DNA from: DATBGE01 sp036558125
GTDB lineage: Bacteria; Gemmatimonadota; Gemmatimonadetes; Gemmatimonadales; GWC2-71-9
Direction: 5' to 3'
DNA: 17,144 nt
NCBI GenBank assembly: GCA_036558125.1
Contig: DATBGE010000053.1
Coordinates: forward strand, 1 to 17,144
Shown: positions 7,849 through 14,751 of the stretch, piece after piece
Layout: every line of letters starts with the position of its first letter
Position numbering within the stretch: position 1 is the first letter of the stretch
Program-made: the position numbers and the translations under genes
Notes under the pieces: generated by a model
Database searches by the model: none
The model's input: the letters and a program-made list of their open reading frames with translations, nothing else
What the model was told of the DNA's origin: nothing

Positions 7849-9014
7849 CACCCAAGTCTCCCCGAAAAGATCAGCAACCCGAAACAGACCAGTTGAAACG
7901 TCAAGGCGGTGCTCGCCACCTGCCATCCGAACCCGGGGTCTGTCTTACCCCGCTTCTTGCGCCAGCGCCCGAAGGCATTGTGTATAGAAAGCAGCGTGGC
8001 GTGGTACAGGCCGTAAACGACGTAGCGCAGCGCCACCCCATGCCAGAGTCCCATGAGCAGGAAGGTGACATAGAACGCGGCGACCGACGCGACCTCGCGA
8101 CTCCGAAACCACTTGCCGCGGGTAGCAGCGAGGAGAAACCGCATGAAGACGTGATCACGAAACCAGATGGAGAGGCTGATATGCCACCGGTTCCAGAAGT
8201 CGTTGATGTTCCGCGCCAGGAAGGGAAGCCGGAAATTCTCGGGCGTGCGGATACCAAGCATGGACCCGACACCGATGGCGAAGGCGCTGTACCCCGCAAA
8301 ATCGAAGAAGAGGTAAAGGCTATAGGCATACATGTACGAGATCGTGGACCACATGCCGTGCCCGGTCTCCGCCGGTTCGAGCCAGTGAGACTTGATGAGG
8401 GCCGCCACGAGAAACTTGTAGGCGAAGCCTCGCATGATGTGCTGTACTCCCGAATCGACGTCGGCTAGCAGGAGCTGACGGGTCCTGGGCTGGGCCAGGT
8501 CGCCGGCGAAGCGGCGGAACCGGTCGATCGGACCCGAAGAAATGGTCGGGAAGAAGAGGAGAAACAGGAGATACTGCTTGGATGACAGCGCCGTAATCAG
8601 GCGGTCTTCGATCCCGATGATGACGTCCAGACTCCGAAACGTTACGTAGGAGACGCCGACGAATTCGATCAGGGTCACGCCGACGGTGGTCGGGGCAACT
8701 TTGACGAGGGCAAGCGGCAAGAGGCTGAGGAGGATGGCGACCCAGAACGCCGGCTTACTTTGCAGCCGTTGACGCACATGAAGAAACACACTGGCAATCG
8801 CGAGCTGGTATAGCGAGAATCCGGCGACGGTCCAGACCTTGTCCAAGGCGTTCGGGCCCTCGACCTGAATCCGGGAGTACTGCACGACCAGCATTGCGAC
8901 CGTCAGGCCCAACAGAATCCCGGGCGTCAGCTTGCCGAACCAGGCGAGCACGAGGCCGATCGCCAACGGGTACAGGAGTAACCCGAAGTAAAAGAAGCTC
9001 GCGTATGGAGTCAT
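7848..9014 (-). CDS. dltB: MBOAT-family D-alanyl transporter/acyltransferase DltB
   Basis: A 388-residue polytopic membrane protein of the MBOAT superfamily that takes D-Ala from DltC and passes it across the membrane. It opens with MTPYASF, like Firmicute DltB. Hydrophobic segments run the whole length (about 10-11 helices). MBOAT signatures are clear: FFPTISSGPIDRF (154-166), LYLFFDFAGYSAFAIG (233-248), NINDFWNRWHISLSIWFRDHVFMRF (269-293) with one conserved His at 278, and GLWHG with the catalytic His at 325. The ATG at 9014 is chosen over a GTG at 9047 because the family N-terminus begins there; no strong Shine-Dalgarno is visible for either. It follows the amidohydrolase after an 85-bp gap, the largest in the operon, and overlaps dltC by one base. 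AlgI-type O-acetyltransferases are relatives, but dltA, dltC, dltD and dltX next door settle the assignment. Confidence 0.94.
   Translation of the reverse strand: MTPYASFFYFGLLLYPLAIGLVLAWFGKLTPGILLGLTVAMLVVQYSRIQVEGPNALDKVWTVAGFSLYQLAIASVFLHVRQRLQSKPAFWVAILLSLLPLALVKVAPTTVGVTLIEFVGVSYVTFRSLDVIIGIEDRLITALSSKQYLLFLLFFPTISSGPIDRFRRFAGDLAQPRTRQLLLADVDSGVQHIMRGFAYKFLVAALIKSHWLEPAETGHGMWSTISYMYAYSLYLFFDFAGYSAFAIGVGSMLGIRTPENFRLPFLARNINDFWNRWHISLSIWFRDHVFMRFLLAATRGKWFRSREVASVAAFYVTFLLMGLWHGVALRYVVYGLYHATLLSIHNAFGRWRKKRGKTDPGFGWQVASTALTFQLVCFGLLIFSGRLG
7858..7863 (-). promoter_or_regulatory. Shine-Dalgarno site for dltC
   Basis: GGGGAG on the minus strand, inside the last codons of dltB and 9 nt upstream of the ATG at 7848. 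It favours this start over the internal ATG at 7824 that would give the family-standard length. Confidence 0.45.
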
Positions 9015-9099
9015 GGCACGACGGGAACTGCGGCGCGCAACCTGCACGTCGGGTGGGACTTACATCCAAGCAGCATGGTTGGAAGGTAGAGCCGGATGA
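9015..9099 (-). other. 85-bp intergenic gap inside the minus-strand operon
   Basis: The longest non-coding stretch in the window, between the amidohydrolase stop and dltB. I see no convincing -35/-10 pair and no strong terminator hairpin, only a weak 5-bp inverted repeat (TCCAA...TTGGA on the minus strand). It is the most likely place for an internal promoter separating the dlt genes from the sulfate-activation genes, but the sequence does not show one. Confidence 0.3.
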
Positions 9100-10629
9100 T
9101 TACGGCTGAGTGACGCCCTCCTTCTGATTTTCTTCACGAACTCGCAAAGCGACCTTGTCCAGGATTTCGTCCAACTCCCGCCGGTCCATGAGCGACCCCC
9201 GCAAGATTACAGCATCGATACGATTGGTATTTTTGATGTCCGCCAGGGGATCGGCACCCAGCACGATGAGGTCGGCCACCTTGCCTTGTTCCACCGTGCC
9301 GAGGGAATCGGTGAGGCCAAAGAATTTCGCCGGATTTAGCGTCGCGGTCTGAAGTGCGGCCATTGGCGACAGGCCGCTTTCGACCATTAGCGACAGTTCC
9401 TCGTGCAGGCCGTATCCCGGAATTGCGTGGCCGACCGGAAGATCGGTGCCAGCCAGGATGCCAACTCCGGCGCGATACATCGCTCCGACGATCTGCAGCT
9501 CCCGGCGATAGTACGCCTCGCTTCGCGCGCTGTTTTCCGGCGTGAATGGGCGGCTCGGCCGCCGCATCTTGCTGGCAAGCCCGTAACGCGACTCGAGTTC
9601 CAGCCCATTGCCCGGAATATGAAGCGCGCGGTCCCGCTCCAAGAACAGCGTCGGCGTCTGCCACGTGCCGTTTTCCACAAAGCGTTTGAAAAGGGCTGCC
9701 GCCTTCACGCTGTCGTAGGTTGCCGCGATCCGCTCCGAAACCGCGTACTCATGGGGTAAACCCCGATTCCAGAGGCTCCACCCCGCCAGTTTTTCCAGGA
9801 AGGTGGCCTTGGCCCGAAGGGCACGCAGCCGGCGGCGCAGGCGATCCTCTTCGCTCGAGCAGGCCAGCGGGACCTGCATGAGGTGCTCGATGCTGCGTTG
9901 CCCGAGAGCGGCGGCGTCGCCGGGATTGACCGTCAGCGGCACGTGGCCTACGAACGTCAGATTCTGACGCTTGGATTCCTCGGCGACGACTGGATAGAGA
10001 TTCGCGTTTTCGGGAGGCAGATCCAGTTTCACGAAATCCGCACCGTGCTGGCGCAGCATGTCCACCGAGGTACGCACCTGCTCCGGGGTCTGGACCGGCG
10101 CGGGCGCACCGGGCACAACCGGATTGGCCGACCCCAGCTTGAACCCCGTGACTATGAGCCTGGGCCCGCGGGTCTTGCCCGCTGTGATCTCGTTTCGCCA
10201 GCTGATCAGGGTATCGAGCACCCCTGCCATGTCCCGAGCGCCGAGGACTCCGTTGGCAATCAGCAGGGGGAAGTAGTATGCGCGGGCATCCACTTTGACG
10301 GGCGGCGCACTCTCATCACCCTCGGCTGGGGCCTCGGTGAGGTGCACATGCATGTCCCAGAGACCGGGGATGAGATATTTGCCAGCGGAATTGACCACTC
10401 TCGCTCCACGGGGCACGGAACCGCCGGCGGAGGGCGTGATGGAGGCGATCCGCCCATCACTGATAACCACCGTCATCTCGGGCCTCGATGGCCCGCCGGT
10501 GACGTCGACGACAGTGATGTGGGTGAGAACGAGTATGTGTTTTCCGGGAGGGACTGCCGTCTGGCCCCCGAGCGGCGCCGCAACGAGGGACAGCGCTGAC
10601 CCGAGGACCAGGTTACGTATTCCGATCAC
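9100..10629 (-). CDS. Secreted amidohydrolase (imidazolonepropionase-like metal-dependent hydrolase)
   Basis: A 509-residue amidohydrolase-superfamily enzyme with an N-terminal signal peptide (about 1-23, ending LVAAPLGGQ), so it should act outside the cytoplasm. The metal-site set is visible: H94 and H96 in WDMHVHL, K201 in FVKLDLP (probable carboxylated lysine), H229 in FVGHVP, H249 in IEHL, and D396 in AGTDLPVGHAIPG. The GKVADLIVLGADPL segment near 449-462 belongs to the C-terminal part of the beta-sandwich typical of dihydroorotase/imidazolonepropionase-like hydrolases. Such secreted homologues are commonly annotated as Xaa-Pro dipeptidase-like or imidazolonepropionase-like, and their substrates are mostly unknown. 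The ATG overlaps the cysD stop (ATGA), which ties it to the sulfate genes. A role in trimming amide- or peptide-like groups on the envelope is possible but unproven. Confidence 0.86.
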   Translation of the reverse strand: MIGIRNLVLGSALSLVAAPLGGQTAVPPGKHILVLTHITVVDVTGGPSRPEMTVVISDGRIASITPSAGGSVPRGARVVNSAGKYLIPGLWDMHVHLTEAPAEGDESAPPVKVDARAYYFPLLIANGVLGARDMAGVLDTLISWRNEITAGKTRGPRLIVTGFKLGSANPVVPGAPAPVQTPEQVRTSVDMLRQHGADFVKLDLPPENANLYPVVAEESKRQNLTFVGHVPLTVNPGDAAALGQRSIEHLMQVPLACSSEEDRLRRRLRALRAKATFLEKLAGWSLWNRGLPHEYAVSERIAATYDSVKAAALFKRFVENGTWQTPTLFLERDRALHIPGNGLELESRYGLASKMRRPSRPFTPENSARSEAYYRRELQIVGAMYRAGVGILAGTDLPVGHAIPGYGLHEELSLMVESGLSPMAALQTATLNPAKFFGLTDSLGTVEQGKVADLIVLGADPLADIKNTNRIDAVILRGSLMDRRELDEILDKVALRVREENQKEGVTQP

Positions 10630-11507
10630 ATATACCCATCACGACGCAGAGTCTCGAGCCCGCCTCCGTCGTCCTTGTCCTGGGCCCGGCCCGACCGCTC
10701 CGCGATATTGGCGAACTTGCCGGTCTTCAGCTCGACAATGATCTCCTGGACGTTTCTCGCGTCGGACTCGACGTGCTTGGTGCAAGGTCCGCAACCCAGC
10801 GAGCGGTACCTGATCCCGTCACCGTGGTTGTAGTAGAGTGACACCGTCGGGATGTTCTCCCGCTCGATGTATTCCCAGATATTCAGCTCGGTCCAGTCCA
10901 GCAGCGGGTGGATGCGCAGGTGGGTGCCCGGCGCGAAATCGGTCTTGTACTGGTTCCAGAACTCGGGCGGCTGGTCGCCGACATCCCAGGAGCTCTCCCG
11001 GTTTCGCGGTGAGAAATACCGTTCCTTGGAACGGCTGCCCTCCTCGTCGGCGCGCGCACCGACGATGACCCCAGTGAAGGGTTCGGTATTGCGGTCGACC
11101 TCGTACGCTTTCTTCGCGTGATTGAACCGGTAACGGGGCCATTCACCGGACAGCGTTTTCTTCAGCGCCTCGGTCTTGAGCAGGCCGCAGCAGGTAATGC
11201 GGTCTACCGCGCCGTCGGGGAAGGTGCGCTTGTCCCGCAGGGCCCCTTCGTTCTGTCCGTAGATCAGGTTCAGGTTCCACTCGGCGGCGAGGCGATCCCG
11301 ATAGCGGATCATCTCGGGAATCTTGAACGAGGTGTCGATGTGCACGAGAGGGAACGGCACATGCCCGAAGAAAGCCTTGCGGGCGAGCCATAGCAGAACC
11401 GTGCTGTCCTTGCCGATCGACCAGAGCATGCAGAGGTTCTTGAAGTTGGCATAGGCTTCACGGAAAATGTGCACGCTCTTGTGTTCCAGCTGCTCGATAT
11501 GATCCAT
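10626..11507 (-). CDS. cysD: Sulfate adenylyltransferase subunit 2 (CysD)
   Basis: A 293-residue PP-loop ATP pyrophosphatase, the catalytic subunit of ATP sulfurylase, which with CysN makes adenosine 5'-phosphosulfate (APS) from sulfate and ATP. The PP-loop SIGKDSTVLLWLARKAF starts at residue 30. HIDTSFKIPEM, GARADEEGSRSKER, DWTELNIWEYI and SLGCGPCT follow in family order, and the tail (ERSGRAQD..., ending LRRDGYM) is typical of CysD. Length agrees with E. coli CysD (302). The ATG at 11507 is preceded by GAGGA with a 7-nt spacer; the longer open frame upstream lies in the CysQ-CysC gene. The stop overlaps the amidohydrolase start by 4 nt. It is distinguished from PAPS reductase (CysH) by the overall motif set and by the CysN neighbour. 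Confidence 0.95.
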   Translation of the reverse strand: MDHIEQLEHKSVHIFREAYANFKNLCMLWSIGKDSTVLLWLARKAFFGHVPFPLVHIDTSFKIPEMIRYRDRLAAEWNLNLIYGQNEGALRDKRTFPDGAVDRITCCGLLKTEALKKTLSGEWPRYRFNHAKKAYEVDRNTEPFTGVIVGARADEEGSRSKERYFSPRNRESSWDVGDQPPEFWNQYKTDFAPGTHLRIHPLLDWTELNIWEYIERENIPTVSLYYNHGDGIRYRSLGCGPCTKHVESDARNVQEIIVELKTGKFANIAERSGRAQDKDDGGGLETLRRDGYM

Positions 11508-11514
11508 GACTAAG

Positions 11515-11519
11515 TCCTC
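11515..11519 (-). promoter_or_regulatory. Shine-Dalgarno site for cysD
   Basis: GAGGA on the minus strand, 7 nt before the ATG at 11507. Its first bases are shared with the TGA stop of the CysQ-CysC gene. It decides the cysD start against an N-terminal extension of about 33 residues. Confidence 0.55.
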
Positions 11520-12882
11520 AAATGTTCTCGTGAAGCTGCGGCACCTTGCCGGCTTCTGCGACCGCGGGCAACGTCTGATCCAGCCATCCGATGACCTCCC
11601 CGGCACACTCCTCGGGAGATCTCCCCGTAGTCTGAATGGTCAACTCCGGCGTCACCGGCGGCTCGTACGGGTCGTCGAGTCCGGTGAAGTTCTTGATCTC
11701 ACCATGCCTTGCCTTGGCGTAGAGTCCCTTGACGTCCCGACGCTCACACTCGTCCAATGGGGTCGCGATCCAGATCTCGGCGAAATCGCGGCACAGCCCC
11801 CGCACGAAATCCCGGGAGGCACGATACGGAGAGACCAGCGATGCGATCACAGTCACCCCGTGACGCTCCAGCCGGCTGGCCAGATAGCCGACTCGCCGGA
11901 TGTGCTGGTCGCGCTCCTCACGAGTAAACCCGGTTGCCGGGAAAATGTCACGGATCGTGTCTCCATCGAGATACTCGACGGGACTATTCCGTCGTTCCAG
12001 CTCCTCGACCACGAGGCGGGCGATCGTGCTCTTCCCCGAGCCGGAAAGCCCGGTAAACCAGAGCACCCGGCCGTGACTGCTGGACGTGTCCAGCTCGCTG
12101 TCGTCCAGCCCAACGATGAATCCCTGGTTCCGGAGCTCGGGCTGGTTATAGGTCAGCGACGAGCGCCGAGGCCCGTGCGTCCCGGAGTTCCGAAAGATGC
12201 AGTCTCCCGCCGCCACATCCCATTCCATGGTCGGCCCCAGACGGGGATAGATGTCCGCTTTTCCTTCCGCGACCCAGCAGAACTTGAGCGAACTTCCCGC
12301 GGGTACCCGGTCCGCCACCTTGATCGTCTTGAGATACTGCTCCAGCTCCTCTGAAGGATGGGAGCGGCTCTCCGCAACCCGAAGGCCGTGACCGGGCAGA
12401 GGCGCACGAGAGAGAATCCGCTGCGGCGGTCCGCCAGCCTCACGCTTCCATGCGCCGAGTCCCTGACCGGCGTAATAAAGGAGGCTTAACGCCGGTGCGT
12501 ATATCGCACCGAGGACAGGCACGCCGTTTTCGATCAGGGCGATGTTCACGGTGAACTCGCCATTCCTCTGAATGAATTCCTTGGTCCCGTCGAGAGGATC
12601 CACCAGCCAGAACCGGCGCCACGCCCGGCGAGCCTCGTAGCCTGGTATTTCGCCTTCTTCGGATATGATCGGGATCGATGGGTCCCAGGCCGCCAGCTCT
12701 TCCACGATCACAGCGTGGGAGGCATGGTCCGCCGCGGTCACCGGACCCTTGTCCCCCTTCTGGCGGACCGCGACCCCGTCATGGTAGTGAACCATGGCCG
12801 CCTGCCCTGCTCTGACCGCAATCGCGCAGAGCCGGGTGAGAGCGTCGGGTGAGACCGCGGACCCAGCGTTCGCCATGTTCAC
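11518..12882 (-). CDS. CysQ-CysC fusion: PAP phosphatase and APS kinase
   Basis: A 454-residue bifunctional protein. Residues about 10-260 are a CysQ-type 3'(2'),5'-bisphosphate nucleotidase of the inositol monophosphatase superfamily: GPVTAADHAS (46-55), ISEEGE (73-78), DPLDGTKEFI (95-104) and WDVAAGD (221-227) provide the metal and phosphate sites. It converts PAP to AMP. After a short polar linker, residues about 270-454 are a complete APS kinase: P-loop GLSGSGKS (278-285), DGDTIR (307-311), FTREERDQHIRRVG, ASLVSPYRASRD and GLYAKARHGEIKNFTGLDDPYE. It makes PAPS from APS. Both active sites look intact, so one chain makes PAPS and removes its spent form PAP. The GTG start at 12882 overlaps the cysN stop (GTGA); an ATG 6 nt further in is equally possible. 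cysD follows after 10 nt. Confidence 0.93.
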   Translation of the reverse strand: MNMANAGSAVSPDALTRLCAIAVRAGQAAMVHYHDGVAVRQKGDKGPVTAADHASHAVIVEELAAWDPSIPIISEEGEIPGYEARRAWRRFWLVDPLDGTKEFIQRNGEFTVNIALIENGVPVLGAIYAPALSLLYYAGQGLGAWKREAGGPPQRILSRAPLPGHGLRVAESRSHPSEELEQYLKTIKVADRVPAGSSLKFCWVAEGKADIYPRLGPTMEWDVAAGDCIFRNSGTHGPRRSSLTYNQPELRNQGFIVGLDDSELDTSSSHGRVLWFTGLSGSGKSTIARLVVEELERRNSPVEYLDGDTIRDIFPATGFTREERDQHIRRVGYLASRLERHGVTVIASLVSPYRASRDFVRGLCRDFAEIWIATPLDECERRDVKGLYAKARHGEIKNFTGLDDPYEPPVTPELTIQTTGRSPEECAGEVIGWLDQTLPAVAEAGKVPQLHENI

Positions 12883-14738
12883 CAGGGACGGAACAGGACG
12901 CCCTTGTCCTGCAACAGACGTTTGATCCGCTCGACCCCCTCTTCCTCGGCTTCCTGTTCGGCCAGGATCAGGTCGCAGGTGATGTCGGTCGTCACGCTGT
13001 CTCCCACCCAGACGGTCTCGATCCGGTCGGGGTCGACCGACGTCTTGATGACTTCCAGGTCTTCCTGAGACAGATCGGCCGCGGTCACGATGAGAATCGC
13101 CCCGGAATCGAGCATGAGGTTGGCAACCTCACCCAGGCGGCGGAGGTGCTCCTGCCGGTTCTCGGACTTGCGCTCGATGTCGGCATCTACGCCGTAGAGC
13201 ACATTCCCGATCCCGAGGAAGTAGACTACGCGTCCGTCCTCGAACAGCCGGGCTTCGAGATCCTTGCCGAGCGACTTGCGGTCGCTCTCGCGGGCACCGG
13301 TGATGAGGAGCAGAGAGGCTTTCTGGCTGTACTTCTCCGCCCGGCGCTCGGGCTGAATGATGCTCGGCTCCCACTTGTAGTTCCGGAGCATCACCTTTTC
13401 CCGAATTTCGGTCTGCCGGTCGGGCAGCGCCTCGCGGACGATGCCTCCGCCCCGGATCTCGTAGTCGTCCACCAGCACGAAGCGGCTGGTCGCGTCAATC
13501 TCCTCGGCGAGATCGAAGGCCAGCGCTCGATTGAGCTTGAGGACACACTCCGCCACATCATGGCGGTCCACTCGGTCCTTAGTATCGCTCGCGTTCAGAT
13601 TGGAAGCGTCGATAACCCGGGTGACCTCCTCGAGGCGAGCAGGTACCCGGGCCGAACCCAGCTTGAGGAGATAATCCTTCTTCTTGATGAAGGGATGCTT
13701 GCCGAGCCAGAAGAGGCTCACCCGGAGACGGGTAGTGACTTTGGGCTTGAGTTCGGTCGCGACTGTGGCCAGCTCGCCACGCACCACGTAGATCTGCTCT
13801 GCAAGGGTGAAGCCCGCAGCTTGTCCCGCCTCCGCCTGGTGACGAGGCGGCGTGTTGAAGGACTCGATGGACTTCACCCGGCTTCGCTTGCCCGAGGGAT
13901 AGAAAACGACCTCGTCCCCGACCCGCACGGTTCCGGTCTCCACGGTTCCGGCGATGATGCGGCGGTCGTCTCCCTGCTTGGTGAACTTGTAGACGTCCTG
14001 TACTGGCATCCGGAACGGCTGGCCTACGGCGGGGCCTTCGCTCTTGAACTGATCGAGCGCCTGGAGCACCGTCGGCCCCGTGTGCCACTTCATGTTGGGA
14101 GATGGGCTCGCGATGTTGTCGCCTTCCCGTCCGGCCGCAGGAATAAAACAGGCCGGATGAACGCCGATGCGCCCCAGAAACTCGGCGTATTCCCTGACAA
14201 TCCCCTCGTAGTGACGCTGGTTGTAATCGACCAGATCCATCTTGTTGACCACCACGGCGATCTGTTTGATGCCGAGCATGGACATCATGTAGCCGTGGCG
14301 GCGGGAATTCTCCTGCACTCCCTCCTTGGCATCGATAACCAGGAGCGCAGCCTCGGCGCGGGAGGCGCCGGTGACCATGTTCTTCAGGAACTCGATGTGC
14401 CCTGGCGCATCGATGATGATGTAGTGCCGCTTGGCCGTCTTGAAGAAGACTCGCGCTGCATCGATTGTGATGCCCTGCGACTGCTCGTCCTTGAGTGCAT
14501 CAAGGAGGAAGGCGTATTCGAAGGGCTTGGCGGTGCGCTCGCAGAGCGCCTTGACCGCTTCGAGCTTTCCCTCGGGCAGCGAATGAGTGTCGGCAAGCAG
14601 CCGGCCCACGATAGTGCTCTTCCCGTGATCGACATGGCCTCCGATCACGATGTTCATCCGCTCTTCGGCCGCCGGTTCCGCCCGGGCTGGCCGAGGAGTG
14701 GCACCGTGGCCTGGGGCCATCACGTCAGAATGTGTCAC
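12879..14738 (-). CDS. cysN: Sulfate adenylyltransferase subunit 1 (CysN) with degenerate APS-kinase-like C-terminal domain
   Basis: A 619-residue protein. Residues about 28-445 are the EF-Tu-like GTPase subunit of ATP sulfurylase: G1 GHVDHGKS (34-41), DEQSQGIT (84-91), DAPGH (110-114) and NKMDLVDY (165-172), followed by two beta-barrel domains. Its GTP hydrolysis drives APS synthesis by CysD. Unlike E. coli CysN (475 residues), a further 150 or so residues look like an APS kinase that has lost its active site: the P-loop position reads GARESDRKS instead of GLSGSGKS, the DGDNVR segment reads GIGNVLYG, while EHLRRLGEVANLMLDSGAILIV keeps the family fold pattern. An intact kinase sits in the next gene. 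The GTG at 14738 has AGGTGA with 7-nt spacing; an ATG pair at 14762/14765 overlapping the previous stop is the alternative. Confidence 0.92.
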   Translation of the reverse strand: MTHSDVMAPGHGATPRPARAEPAAEERMNIVIGGHVDHGKSTIVGRLLADTHSLPEGKLEAVKALCERTAKPFEYAFLLDALKDEQSQGITIDAARVFFKTAKRHYIIIDAPGHIEFLKNMVTGASRAEAALLVIDAKEGVQENSRRHGYMMSMLGIKQIAVVVNKMDLVDYNQRHYEGIVREYAEFLGRIGVHPACFIPAAGREGDNIASPSPNMKWHTGPTVLQALDQFKSEGPAVGQPFRMPVQDVYKFTKQGDDRRIIAGTVETGTVRVGDEVVFYPSGKRSRVKSIESFNTPPRHQAEAGQAAGFTLAEQIYVVRGELATVATELKPKVTTRLRVSLFWLGKHPFIKKKDYLLKLGSARVPARLEEVTRVIDASNLNASDTKDRVDRHDVAECVLKLNRALAFDLAEEIDATSRFVLVDDYEIRGGGIVREALPDRQTEIREKVMLRNYKWEPSIIQPERRAEKYSQKASLLLITGARESDRKSLGKDLEARLFEDGRVVYFLGIGNVLYGVDADIERKSENRQEHLRRLGEVANLMLDSGAILIVTAADLSQEDLEVIKTSVDPDRIETVWVGDSVTTDITCDLILAEQEAEEEGVERIKRLLQDKGVLFRPW

Positions 14739-14742
14739 TCGC

Positions 14743-14748
14743 TCACCT
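14743..14748 (-). promoter_or_regulatory. Shine-Dalgarno site for cysN
   Basis: AGGTGA on the minus strand, with 7 nt between AGG and the GTG at 14738. It supports initiation just after the sulfatase-like stop at 14752 rather than at the upstream ATG pair, which has only weak purine-rich sequence before it. Confidence 0.45.
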
Positions 14749-14751
14749 TTC

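Noticed and set aside
7586..7855. A 90-residue N-terminal extension of the dltD frame.
   Set aside because: It lies inside dltC in another frame; the GTG at 7585 with GTGA overlap gives the normal DltD N-terminus with its membrane helix.
9030..9095. Possible hairpin (TCCAA...TTGGA) and promoter-like TTGGAT in the gap before dltB.
   Set aside because: The stem is only 5 bp with a 9-nt loop and no T-run, and no matching -10 element is found at proper spacing.
10626..11507. PAPS reductase (CysH) as an alternative for this PP-loop protein.
   Set aside because: The SIGKDS loop, the GCGPCT region, the CysD-type tail and the neighbouring CysN all indicate ATP sulfurylase subunit 2.
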